Part shown: positions 14,403-21,611 of the stretch, one piece after another
Numbering within the stretch: position 1 is the first letter of the stretch
Layout: each line of letters opens with the position of its first letter
Source: a virus
Length of the DNA: 31,155 bases
Strand: one strand, 5' to 3'
Virus record (IMG/VR): IMGVR_UViG_3300027796_000280
Coordinates: 1 to 31,155 of that record
Notes under the pieces: generated by a model
The model's input: only the letters and a program-made list of their open reading frames with translations
Told to the model about the DNA's origin: nothing
Databases searched by the model: none
Position numbers and translations under genes: made by a program

Positions 14403-14698
14403 GGACCAGTCCGTCCGCGACGCTGCGCCTCGATCTCTTCGAGCTTCAGGAGTCGGTCGTGGCAGCATGCTTCGATGGTCTGTCGCGCATCCTGCGCGTC
14501 GGCGCGATACTGGCCGAACAGCTGTTCCCAACGCTTTTCATCGGCAGCCTGGCGCTCATCCCACCGACGCGACTCCGACTGGTAGTACAACAAGAGAAGG
14601 ATCGCGAGCACCGCGCCGACGCCGAGTTGCCCGAGTGTTTTCGCGAAGAACTCTTTGCCAAGCGAGTTTACGCTGTTAGATTCGTTGGTGGTGGCCAT
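14399..14698 (-). CDS. small membrane protein with coiled coil, possible inner spanin
   Basis: First gene of the leftward head operon, 99 aa. A polar N-terminus (MATTNESNSVNSLGKEF) leads into one membrane helix (LGVGAVLAILLLLYY, ~27-42). A charged coiled coil follows (SESRRWDERQAADEKRWEQL, then DAQDARQTIEACCHDRLLKLEE). One N-terminal anchor followed by an external coiled coil is the layout of Rz-type inner spanins, which help disrupt the envelope at lysis, and Mu places lysis genes just before its packaging genes. No partner outer-spanin lipoprotein is visible nearby, so the role is tentative. No good Shine-Dalgarno sequence precedes the ATG. Confidence 0.7.
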   Translation of the reverse strand: MATTNESNSVNSLGKEFFAKTLGQLGVGAVLAILLLLYYQSESRRWDERQAADEKRWEQLFGQYRADAQDARQTIEACCHDRLLKLEEIEAQRRGRTGP

Positions 14699-14818
14699 AG
14701 ACAGAATCTGATACCACCAACCTCCCCTCGCATTCCGCTGTTGCCCCCGATCTTCGCGTGGCGTGTCGCGTGGAAGGGCGCCACAGCTTTCGACTCGGCT
14801 TCCGGGCAGATTTAGAGC
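14699..14818. promoter_or_regulatory. divergent late promoter region
   Basis: This 120-nt spacer separates the leftward packaging operon from the rightward protease-capsid-tail operon, so promoters for both must lie in or near it. I see no strong sigma70 -35/-10 pair, consistent with activator-dependent late promoters of the Mor/C kind. Neither flanking gene has a clear Shine-Dalgarno sequence. Assignment rests on gene layout. Confidence 0.45.
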
Positions 14819-16003
14819 ATGCCCAAACGTGCTCCACTTTCCGTGACGCCAGCCAATCCGTGGGTGAAGATCCTTTACCCCGGCACCCACACCTCGCTGT
14901 CTGGCAAGGCTGTGACTTTCACACCTGCCGACGTCTCGGCGCGCGTGGACTCCATCAAGGCGCAGCTCGCCACGGGCTACATGCCGCCCGCCGTCGTAGG
15001 GCACCCTCGCCACGACAGCCCTCGCGTGGCCTCGGTCGTCGACGTCAAGCTCCAGGACGGAGCGGCCTACCTGCGCGTCGACGAGCTGACGCCCGAGTTT
15101 GCGGAGTCATGCCGCAAGGGCGAATACAAGTACAATAGCCCAGCCTTCTACGCTGACGGCCGTCTGCGCCACCTCGGAATCCTTGGCGGCTGGAACTCAG
15201 CCATGAAGGATCAGCCTGCGCTTGAATTCGGCGAGGGAATGTTCGCGGAGTCCGATGCGGCATCGGGATGCACCGCCGACGACGTCCAGATGTTTGGCTG
15301 CGAAGCCGACTGGTGCAACGTCGCCGGGGGGTTCCTTTCCCGCCTGGTCTGGACGCTGCGCTCTCTGGGCTCCAACCTGCGCAGCCAGCGCGAGGCCTTG
15401 ATCGAAAAGGAAGGCGTCGAGGCCGCCGACAAAGCGATGCCCGACTGGACCATCAAGGAGCTCGAGAGCCTCGAAGCTCCCGACCTTCCGTCGCTGAACA
15501 GTTGCGACGACGGCGCCACCCCCAGTCCCGCATTTGGCGACGGCACATCCAGCACCCCAGTACCCGCCCCGGCCGCCACAGCAACCCCTCCAGCAGCCGT
15601 CACTGTTGTGCCCGCAACGCCCGGGCTCACCGTTCCGTCGCCCCGCGAGGCGGAACTGCAAGCCCAACTCGAGGCCACCAAGAAACAGTTGACCGCCATC
15701 CAGGCCGAGGCCGCGGGCAAGGCCTTCGGCGAACGCTTGGACAAGGCTGCCGACGAGGGTCGCATGTCGCCTGTCCTGCGTGGCCATCTGGAGCACCTGT
15801 ACGCCGACTTCACCTCAGGCGACCTGGTGTTTGGCGAGGGCGACCCGATTCCCGCCAACCTGGAGCGCATCATCGATGCCCTACCTCAGATCGTCGCCTT
15901 CGGCGAGCTGGGACTGGGACAGCCCCCAGCCTCTTCCATCAACCCACTCGCCGCTGACGCCTTGTCGCGGCACCCACACCCACCCACCGGAGCAACCGCA
16001 TGA
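14819..16003 (+). CDS. Mu gpI-like head maturation protease/scaffold
   Basis: Protease of the Mu-like I protein family, which processes the prohead. In the 394 aa, PPAVVGHPRHDSPRVASVVD (~56-75), then ELTPEFAESCRKGEYKYNSPAFY (~89-111, the serine region) and LRHLGILGG (~116-124) follow the family pattern. A Pro/Ala-rich linker (~235-265) leads to a coiled coil (REAELQAQLEATKKQL, ~271-286) and a helical end typical of a scaffold domain. In Mu an internal start makes a separate scaffold (Z); a similar internal product is possible but not shown. Its stop overlaps the decoration-protein start by ATGA. Confidence 0.88.
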   Translation: MPKRAPLSVTPANPWVKILYPGTHTSLSGKAVTFTPADVSARVDSIKAQLATGYMPPAVVGHPRHDSPRVASVVDVKLQDGAAYLRVDELTPEFAESCRKGEYKYNSPAFYADGRLRHLGILGGWNSAMKDQPALEFGEGMFAESDAASGCTADDVQMFGCEADWCNVAGGFLSRLVWTLRSLGSNLRSQREALIEKEGVEAADKAMPDWTIKELESLEAPDLPSLNSCDDGATPSPAFGDGTSSTPVPAPAATATPPAAVTVVPATPGLTVPSPREAELQAQLEATKKQLTAIQAEAAGKAFGERLDKAADEGRMSPVLRGHLEHLYADFTSGDLVFGEGDPIPANLERIIDALPQIVAFGELGLGQPPASSINPLAADALSRHPHPPTGATA

Positions 16004-16650
16004 CCGCTTTCACCGTCCCCAAGAGCGTCGCCGACGTCCTCCTGGTCGAATCTTCCACAGGTCTCTCCCGCGAGACTGGCATCATCGAAATCAACACCAC
16101 CGTTGCCGTCGGGCAGGTTTTGGGCAAGAAGACCACCGGCACGACCACCAGCGCAGCCAAGGGCGGTGGCAACACGGGCAACGGCACGCTCACCATGGAC
16201 GCCTCCACCCCGACGCTCGCCGGTGCCAAGTTGGGCGTGTACCAGGTGCGCTTCACCGCCGCGACCACGTTCATGGTCATCGACCCCGACGGCTACGTGG
16301 TCGGAGGTGGAGGCATCGTTGGCACGACCTGGTCGTCGAAGGTGAAGTTCCAGACCGCGGCGGGCGGCACGCCTTGGGTCGCTGGCGACGGCTTCGACCT
16401 CACCGTCGCTGCGGGCAACGGCAACTTGGTGCCCATCTCCGCCTCTGCCTTGGACGGCTCCGCCGTCCCCTGCTCGGTGGCCCTCGACGCGGTTGCATCG
16501 CAGGCGACTACGGCCAAGATCGGCACGGTCGCCCGCCAAGCGATACTTGCCGCCAGCGGCCTTGCCTGGAACGGCCTGACCACCCCGCAGCAGAATGCGG
16601 CCATCGCCATCATGCAGGCCAACGGCCTGCGCGTGCGCGCCTCCATCTGA
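16000..16650 (+). CDS. lambda gpD-like head decoration protein
   Basis: Head decoration protein that would cap capsid lattice positions and stabilise the filled head. The N-terminus (RETGIIEINTTVAVGQVLGKK) is the lambda gpD-type beta region, and the C-terminus (NAAIAIMQANGLRVR) the usual end. Between them a Gly/Thr-rich beta domain (~55-140, including LAGAKLGVYQVRFTAATTF and GGTPWVAGDGFDLTVA) is inserted, making 216 aa against about 110 for lambda gpD. Such insertions occur in larger decoration proteins. It lies between protease and capsid genes, the normal place. Confidence 0.82.
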   Translation: MTAFTVPKSVADVLLVESSTGLSRETGIIEINTTVAVGQVLGKKTTGTTTSAAKGGGNTGNGTLTMDASTPTLAGAKLGVYQVRFTAATTFMVIDPDGYVVGGGGIVGTTWSSKVKFQTAAGGTPWVAGDGFDLTVAAGNGNLVPISASALDGSAVPCSVALDAVASQATTAKIGTVARQAILAASGLAWNGLTTPQQNAAIAIMQANGLRVRASI

Positions 16651-16713
16651 TCCTGACCCTCCCCAACGTCCTTTCCACCTGACCTACCTGCCATCCCTCC
16701 ACTGGAGTTTCAA

Positions 16714-17844
16714 ATGAAGTTCAAGAGCGCTTCCTGGGGTCTTCAAATCCTCGCCCTGACCCTGGTCTTGTGCGCCGTTGGCGCCTGGGCCGGAATCCTG
16801 CCCAACCACGTACTGGGATTGCCCCTGGGGCTGGACCATTCCATGCTTTCCGCCATTCCCCTGGTCGGCCTGCCCGACATGTTCACGGTGACAAGCCTCA
16901 CCGACTCGATCACCAAGCTCCCCTACACGCCGACGAAGATTGGTGATTCCGGGCTCTTCAGCGAAACAGGAATCACCACTCGATCGATCACGATCGACGA
17001 GCAGCAGGGACGACTCGTCCTGGTCCCGAATACCTCCGTCAACGATGATCCTGTGCCCCAGACACGCAATGCCCGCAAGAGGCGCGTGCTCTCGGTGACG
17101 CACATCCCGATTCAGGAGACTATTCGGCCCGAAGAACTCCAGAACCTGGTACCGTTCGGACAGGACACCATCGAGGCCCAGCAGGCGCGCGTCATCAACG
17201 ACCGCCTGGCGGCCATGAAGGCCAATCTGGACGTCACCCGCGAATGGCAGCGCCTGGGTGCCATCTGCGGGCAGATCCTGGACGCCGACAGCTCGGTCAT
17301 CCTCGATCTCTTCGCCGAGTACGGCATCACCAAGCGCACCCAGAGCGTGGCACTCTCGGTTGCAGCCACCGACGTGCGAGCCGCGATCATGCAGGCCAAG
17401 CGCGCAGGCGAGGCAGCTCTCGGCGGCGTGATCGTCAAGGGCTGGCGCTGCTACTGCGAGCCCAGCTTCTTCGATTCCTTCGTGGGCCACGCCAACGTCC
17501 AGAAGGCGTTCGCCAACTACCAGGAGGCACAGGACCGCATCGGCGGCGACCTACGCACCGGGTTCACGTTCGGCGGCGTCGAGTTCATGGAATACAACGC
17601 GACCGTGTCGGGCCAGCAGTTCATCCCGACGGGCAAGGCCAAGCTGTTCCCCATCGCTCCGGGCATCTTCCGCATGTACAATGCCCCGGCCAACTACAAC
17701 GAGACGGTCAACACGCTGGGCATTCCGTATTACGCCAAGTCCGAGCCGCGTGAACTGGGCAAGGGCTGGAAGATCGAGGCCCAGACCAACCCGTTGGCTA
17801 TCTGCACCTACCCCGAGACCCTCACGGAATTCACGGCGACCTGA
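16714..17844 (+). CDS. lambda gpE-type major capsid protein with signal-like N-terminus
   Basis: Major capsid protein of the lambda gpE family (HK97 fold). From residue ~56 the sequence follows the family closely: FTVTSLTDSITKLPYTP, IGDSGLFSETGITT, HIPIQETIRPEELQ, and VNTLGIPYYAKSEPRELGKG, ending NPLAICTYPE. The first 55 residues are foreign to the family. A short basic start (MKFKSASW) is followed by a 17-residue hydrophobic core and AWA at 24-26, exactly like a secretion signal. GGAG lies 7 nt before the ATG at 16714, while later ATGs (16843, 16879) lack a good site, so the extension is probably translated. The stop overlaps the next start as TGATG. Confidence 0.93.
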   Translation: MKFKSASWGLQILALTLVLCAVGAWAGILPNHVLGLPLGLDHSMLSAIPLVGLPDMFTVTSLTDSITKLPYTPTKIGDSGLFSETGITTRSITIDEQQGRLVLVPNTSVNDDPVPQTRNARKRRVLSVTHIPIQETIRPEELQNLVPFGQDTIEAQQARVINDRLAAMKANLDVTREWQRLGAICGQILDADSSVILDLFAEYGITKRTQSVALSVAATDVRAAIMQAKRAGEAALGGVIVKGWRCYCEPSFFDSFVGHANVQKAFANYQEAQDRIGGDLRTGFTFGGVEFMEYNATVSGQQFIPTGKAKLFPIAPGIFRMYNAPANYNETVNTLGIPYYAKSEPRELGKGWKIEAQTNPLAICTYPETLTEFTAT

Positions 17845-18317
17845 TGTACTGCGCCGTCGACGATCTTCGCACCGCCCAGCCCGATCTCCGTCTGATCGAA
17901 ACGACCGACGATGCCCATCCCAACGCGGATGGATCGTTCGGGGTCGCAATCGCAGAGGACATGATCGATCTGTCATGCGGTGTCATCGACGGATACATCG
18001 GCTCTCGCCTCACGCTACCCCTACCCGTGGTCCCGCGTGTGCTCACCAAGATCGCTGTGGACCTGACCCTCCACGCGCTCTACGAACGCATCGGGGCCAC
18101 GGGACCAGGGACCCCCATGGAGAAGCGTCGCGACAATGCGATAGCCCTCCTGCGCGACATCGGTTCCGGAAAAGTCTCTCTGGGCCTTTCCGCGATCGAG
18201 TCGGAAGCAATCGATCCGCCCCCAGGGCGCGCCCAAGTCTCAGCCGGTATGGCTCAGTTCACCATGGAATCAATGACCTCCATGGACACCATGAATTCGC
18301 TCGGAGGCAATTGGTGA
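17844..18317 (+). CDS. Mu gp36-like protein (DUF1320), head-tail connector region
   Basis: Member of the DUF1320 family (Mu gp36), thought to act at the head-tail joint. The family pattern is clear: MYCAVDDLRTAQPDLRLIE at the start, DMIDLSCGVIDGYIGSRLTLPLP (~40-62), KIAVDLTLHALYER, and NAIALLRDIGSGKVSLGL (~103-120). A Met/Ser-rich C-terminal extension (MAQFTMESMTSMDTMNSLGG) is less usual. It starts inside the capsid stop (TGATG) and its end overlaps the next gene as GTGA, so translation is coupled. Confidence 0.88.
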   Translation: MYCAVDDLRTAQPDLRLIETTDDAHPNADGSFGVAIAEDMIDLSCGVIDGYIGSRLTLPLPVVPRVLTKIAVDLTLHALYERIGATGPGTPMEKRRDNAIALLRDIGSGKVSLGLSAIESEAIDPPPGRAQVSAGMAQFTMESMTSMDTMNSLGGNW

Positions 18318-18844
18318 GCATCGTCGGAAATCACGATATCGAGCAGGCGATCTACAGCCTGTTCACAGGGGCAGATCGCCGATTTGCAAAAGTCGATCTG
18401 GGAAGTTTCCCCGATGTCATCAAGCCCGGATTGAATGTTGCTGTATCCTCCGGGACATTCGCTCGAGAATCCATGGCGGAATTCCGCCAAGACGTGAATA
18501 TCGTATTGCTTGTCGCGGTCAAGAATCTGCGTTTGGAAATTGAACGACGCAAATTGGCACATCCGCTGATCGAATACGTGATCCAAACCCTGGTGGGATC
18601 CGAGCTGAATCTCGATATCGAGATGATCGAGCCCACCGGATGGAGCGAACAGACCTCGAAGGACCATTTCACCGCTGGTGAAAGCGTCTTTGAGGTGCGT
18701 TTTTCGACCGCTTACAGAATCTCTGCGGCGCCGCCTTCCACGGCGCAAGAGCACGCTCTCACCGAGATCCTCAACGAGTACCGCCTGCACCAGGAGAATC
18801 CTCCGACAGTCAGCGATACCATACCCATCGGAGCCGCCCCATGA
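18314..18844 (+). CDS. Mu gp37-like protein (DUF1834)
   Basis: A 176-aa protein in the gp37 position. It starts at GTG 18314, with GGAGG 6 nt upstream and a 4-nt overlap with the previous stop. It has the DUF1834 appearance: an opening helix (HDIEQAIYSLFTG), a beta-rich middle (QDVNIVLLVAVKNLRLEIER), and a helix plus strand (HPLIEYVIQTLVGSELNLD, then FEVRFSTAYRI). In Mu-like phages this protein belongs to the tail-terminator or connector set between gp36 and the sheath. The identification rests on pattern and gene order. Confidence 0.78.
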   Translation: MSIVGNHDIEQAIYSLFTGADRRFAKVDLGSFPDVIKPGLNVAVSSGTFARESMAEFRQDVNIVLLVAVKNLRLEIERRKLAHPLIEYVIQTLVGSELNLDIEMIEPTGWSEQTSKDHFTAGESVFEVRFSTAYRISAAPPSTAQEHALTEILNEYRLHQENPPTVSDTIPIGAAP

Positions 18845-19140
18845 GCAGAGGCATTCTCACCGTCGTGGCCGTGGGCGACGATCCTGTTCCCATGGAAGGC
18901 CTGGTCGGCTGGATCGGCAAAGAGCCCGTCCAGGTGCCGAACTCGTTCTACTACCGCCGCCAGATCACCGACGGCTCGCTCGCGGAAGCGCCCGAGACCA
19001 CCCCTGCAGGCTCCTCCAGCCCGGCACCGGCTCCAACCGCACCAACTACGACCACCGCACGCCGAGGCCGCGACCAGGCAGCCTCGGCTCCCGACACCGA
19101 CCCCACCATGTCCACCGGGACTGAGGAGACTGTGAAATGA
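18841..19140 (+). CDS. Mu gp38-like protein (DUF2635) with long disordered tail
   Basis: Small protein before the sheath gene. Residues 1-50 fit DUF2635: PVPMEGLVGWIGKEPVQVPN, then SFYYRRQITDGSLAEA. The remaining half is a Pro/Ala/Thr-rich disordered extension (TTPAGSSSPAPAPTAPTTTT). Its role is unknown even in Mu, but its place directly before the sheath is conserved. Both ends overlap neighbours by ATGA, with GGAG 8 nt upstream of the start. Confidence 0.82.
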   Translation: MSRGILTVVAVGDDPVPMEGLVGWIGKEPVQVPNSFYYRRQITDGSLAEAPETTPAGSSSPAPAPTAPTTTTARRGRDQAASAPDTDPTMSTGTEETVK

Positions 19141-20552
19141 CGATTTCTGTCAGCACCATTCCAAGCAACCTGCTCAAGCCGGGCCAGTATTCCGAGCTGA
19201 ACACCCTCTCCGGCCTCAAGGGCTTGCCTGCCAACACGCAGAAGCTGCTCCTGATCGGCCAGATGACGGCTGCCGCCACCGTGGCCGCTGCCGTGCCTAC
19301 CCAGGTCTTCAGCCCTGCCGAGGCCGCAGCCTACTTCGGGCCAGGATCGATCCTGCACCGCCAGGCACTTGCCGCATTCGGCGTCAACCGCAACCTCACC
19401 CTCTGGATGGTCGGCCAGGCCGATGGTGCGGGCACTGCCGCGACGGGCACTGTCGTCTTCACCGGTACCGCCACCGGTGCGGGATCATTCGTGCTACTTG
19501 TGGGCGATGACCGCGTGGAAGTGCCGTTCGCGGTCGCCCAGACTGCCGCAGGCATGGCCACCGCCGCCATCGCTGCGATCAACGCCAATACATCGCTTCC
19601 CGTCACCGCGACGGCCGCGACAGGAACCGTCACGATCACCGCCAAGAACAAGGGCACCGTCGGGAACCAGATCGCACTGACTGGTGCCATCTCCGGCGCT
19701 GGCCTGACCCAGGTCACCGCCGCGGCCCTGACCGCAGGCGCCACCGACCCGACGCTTCAGACCACGCTTGATGCCATCTTCCCGGGCCAGTTCCACATCA
19801 TCAACTACTGGAGCCCTCTCCAGGCGGACCTCACGTCGTTGGCCGCACACCTGGTCTCGGTGTCGTCGTCGCTGGAACAGCGTCCTGGTCGCGGCATTGT
19901 CGCGGCGCTTCCGCAGTCGATCCTGTCGGCTGTCGTGACTCTGGCCACCACGACCAACTGCGAGCGTCTCACCCTACCATACCTGCGAGGCTCCATCAGC
20001 CCCGCTTACGAGATCGGCGCCTCCGTCGCGGCCGCCGTGGCGTCCGAGGAGAATCCGGCGCGTCCGCTCGACGGCGTATTGCTGCCTGGTGTCACCATGC
20101 CCGTGACCTCGTCCCTGCTGTCGCGCACCGAGCAGGAGACGCTCCTGGCCGCGGGCGTGACCCCCCTGGAAGCGTCCGGACAATTCGTATCCATCGTGCG
20201 CCTGGTCACCACGCGCACGGTCACCAACGGAGCCACCGACCTCACTCTGCTCGACAGCGCGACGATCGCAACGCTCGACTACCTGCGGTTCGCGTGGAAC
20301 ACGCGCCAGAAGATCCTCTTCCAACAGATGGCCCTGAACGACCGGGTCCTGTCGGCCATCCGCGAGGCCGCCGTGTCGCTGTGCCTCGAACTGCAGGATG
20401 CCGAACTCCTGCAACACGTCGGCGACTACAAGGCGCAATTCATCGCTGAGAGAGACCCGAACTATCCAGGGCGTGCGCGGGTCTCGATTCCGGCACCCAT
20501 CGTTCCCGGTCTGCACCAGACCTACACCCGCATCGACCTCCTGGTCCTCTAA
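19137..20552 (+). CDS. tail sheath protein (Mu gpL-like)
   Basis: Contractile tail sheath, the sleeve that drives the tube through the envelope. The 471 aa start with ISVSTIPSNLLKPGQYSELN, as in the Mu gpL family, and have NTQKLLLIGQM and FGPGSILHRQALAAFGVN in the first 90 residues. Residues ~95-200 are a Thr/Ala/Val-rich beta domain (GTVVFTGTATGAGSFVLLVG onward). The C-terminal core has TLPYLRGSISPAYEIGASV and a final DPNYPGRARVSIPAPIVPGL, the conserved handshake end. Tube and chaperone genes follow, as expected. Confidence 0.93.
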   Translation: MTISVSTIPSNLLKPGQYSELNTLSGLKGLPANTQKLLLIGQMTAAATVAAAVPTQVFSPAEAAAYFGPGSILHRQALAAFGVNRNLTLWMVGQADGAGTAATGTVVFTGTATGAGSFVLLVGDDRVEVPFAVAQTAAGMATAAIAAINANTSLPVTATAATGTVTITAKNKGTVGNQIALTGAISGAGLTQVTAAALTAGATDPTLQTTLDAIFPGQFHIINYWSPLQADLTSLAAHLVSVSSSLEQRPGRGIVAALPQSILSAVVTLATTTNCERLTLPYLRGSISPAYEIGASVAAAVASEENPARPLDGVLLPGVTMPVTSSLLSRTEQETLLAAGVTPLEASGQFVSIVRLVTTRTVTNGATDLTLLDSATIATLDYLRFAWNTRQKILFQQMALNDRVLSAIREAAVSLCLELQDAELLQHVGDYKAQFIAERDPNYPGRARVSIPAPIVPGLHQTYTRIDLLVL

Positions 20553-20563
20553 GGAGCACATCC

Positions 20564-20923
20564 ATGTCTGCTATTTCGAAAATCATCCTGAGCTGGGAAG
20601 GCAAGGAGATCAAGGAGTTCGCGAGCTTCACCGAGAAGTCGGTTAAGCATGGCGAGCAGGTTGCTCTCGTCAACGGCACCACCTTCTGTGAACTGACTCC
20701 CCAGTACGCCTTCGAACTGGAGTACGTCGAACCCATCGAAGGGCCGTTCGACTTCCAGGCGACCGTGGCAACCCCCGCCACCGTGACGATCCTCTACCAG
20801 GGAAAGCGCAAGCGCGTGTACCGTGGCGTACAGTTGCTCGAAGAGGGCGACGCCAAGGTGGACGGCAAGTCTGCCCGCACCCAGTCGTACACGTTCATGG
20901 CTACCGACCGGGATGATTCGTGA
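20564..20923 (+). CDS. tail tube protein (Mu gpM-like)
   Basis: Inner tail tube protein, a small beta-barrel subunit stacked inside the sheath. At 119 aa it has the expected size. It shows alternating strands (ISKIILSWEGKEIKEFASFT; FDFQATVATPATVTILYQGK; TQSYTFMATDRDDS) and lacks cysteine-rich or membrane features. AAGGAG lies 8 nt before the ATG. Position between sheath and chaperone genes is diagnostic. Confidence 0.87.
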   Translation: MSAISKIILSWEGKEIKEFASFTEKSVKHGEQVALVNGTTFCELTPQYAFELEYVEPIEGPFDFQATVATPATVTILYQGKRKRVYRGVQLLEEGDAKVDGKSARTQSYTFMATDRDDS

Positions 20924-21423
20924 TGAGTCTCCTCGAACGCGTCCGCGCTGGCACCAAGAACTTCCAGATCATCGCTTGGCCTGGCACCAAGGTGAAGGTC
21001 AAGATGCGTGTGCTATCGCGTAGCGAGTTCCAGGAGGCGAACTTCGCAGCCTACCAGCATTTTCGCCAGTACGAGATCGCGGTCGAGTCCCACACGGTCG
21101 AGGCTTACGAAGACGAGAAGACTCTCCAGTTGCTGTGGAGGGCATTGTCCGAGATCGATGGCGACGATGCAGGAAAGCCAGTTGCGGCCAACATCGACGT
21201 ATTCCGAGCCGAGGTCACCAAGGACGAGATCAACGCATTGGTGGAATGCTACGGAATTCTGGAGGAGGAGTGCTCTCCCAACCAGGATCGTATGCCGACG
21301 GAAGAGTTCGACGCATTCCTGGAAACCCTAAAAAAAAAGCCCGACGAGATCCTTGGATCAGTGCGCAGTATCGTCTTTGCGAAAAGGCTGCTGCGTTCTT
21401 TGGTGAGTCCTCCAGAGATCTGA
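20923..21423 (+). CDS. tail assembly chaperone, short form (Mu gp41-like)
   Basis: Product of the first reading frame in the chaperone region, 166 aa from ATG 20923 (a GTG at 20920 is an alternative). Features include FQIIAWPGTKVKVKMRVLSR near the start, helical acidic middle parts, and SVRSIVFAKRLLRSLVSPPEI after the shift site. In long-tailed phages this protein and its frameshifted longer form wrap the tape measure during tail assembly. The gene overlaps the tube stop as TGATG. Confidence 0.82.
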   Translation: MSLLERVRAGTKNFQIIAWPGTKVKVKMRVLSRSEFQEANFAAYQHFRQYEIAVESHTVEAYEDEKTLQLLWRALSEIDGDDAGKPVAANIDVFRAEVTKDEINALVECYGILEEECSPNQDRMPTEEFDAFLETLKKKPDEILGSVRSIVFAKRLLRSLVSPPEI

Positions 21424-21611
21424 CCGACGCCCAGTGGTGTTTGCTCTTCGTGCTTGAATCGGAGGAGCAGGAGAGACGCCTTCACCCAGATCGCCAGGTA
21501 ATCCTGGAGGATGACGATGGACACAGTCAAACTTGGGATCGAGCTCAGTACCGCGGGACTCAAGGCAGGAGCCAAGCAAGCCGAAAAAGATCTCCGCGAG
21601 CTTGGTACTGA
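20923..21611 (+). CDS. tail assembly chaperone, -1 frameshift fusion (gp41/gp42-like)
   Basis: Predicted long form made by slipping back one base at A AAA AAG (21333-21339) and continuing to the stop at 21609-21611, about 229 aa in all. The shifted frame adds LCEKAAAFFGESSRDLTDAQ and CLLFVLESEEQERRL, protein-like sequence unexplained by the zero frame. It runs about 95 nt into the tape-measure gene. Equivalent fusions (lambda G-T; a -2 shift in Mu) are a conserved feature of tail assembly genes. Coordinates are given as one span although the product is joined at 21339. Confidence 0.75.
21330..21339 (+). other. programmed -1 frameshift slippery site
   Basis: A run of nine A (21330-21338) followed by G gives the heptamer A AAA AAG in phase with the zero frame (codons AAA at 21334 and AAG at 21337). 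This is one of the most efficient bacterial -1 slip sites. A GGAGGAGGAG stretch lies roughly 60-70 nt upstream, rather far to act as a stimulator, and no strong downstream stem is obvious. Confidence 0.8.
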
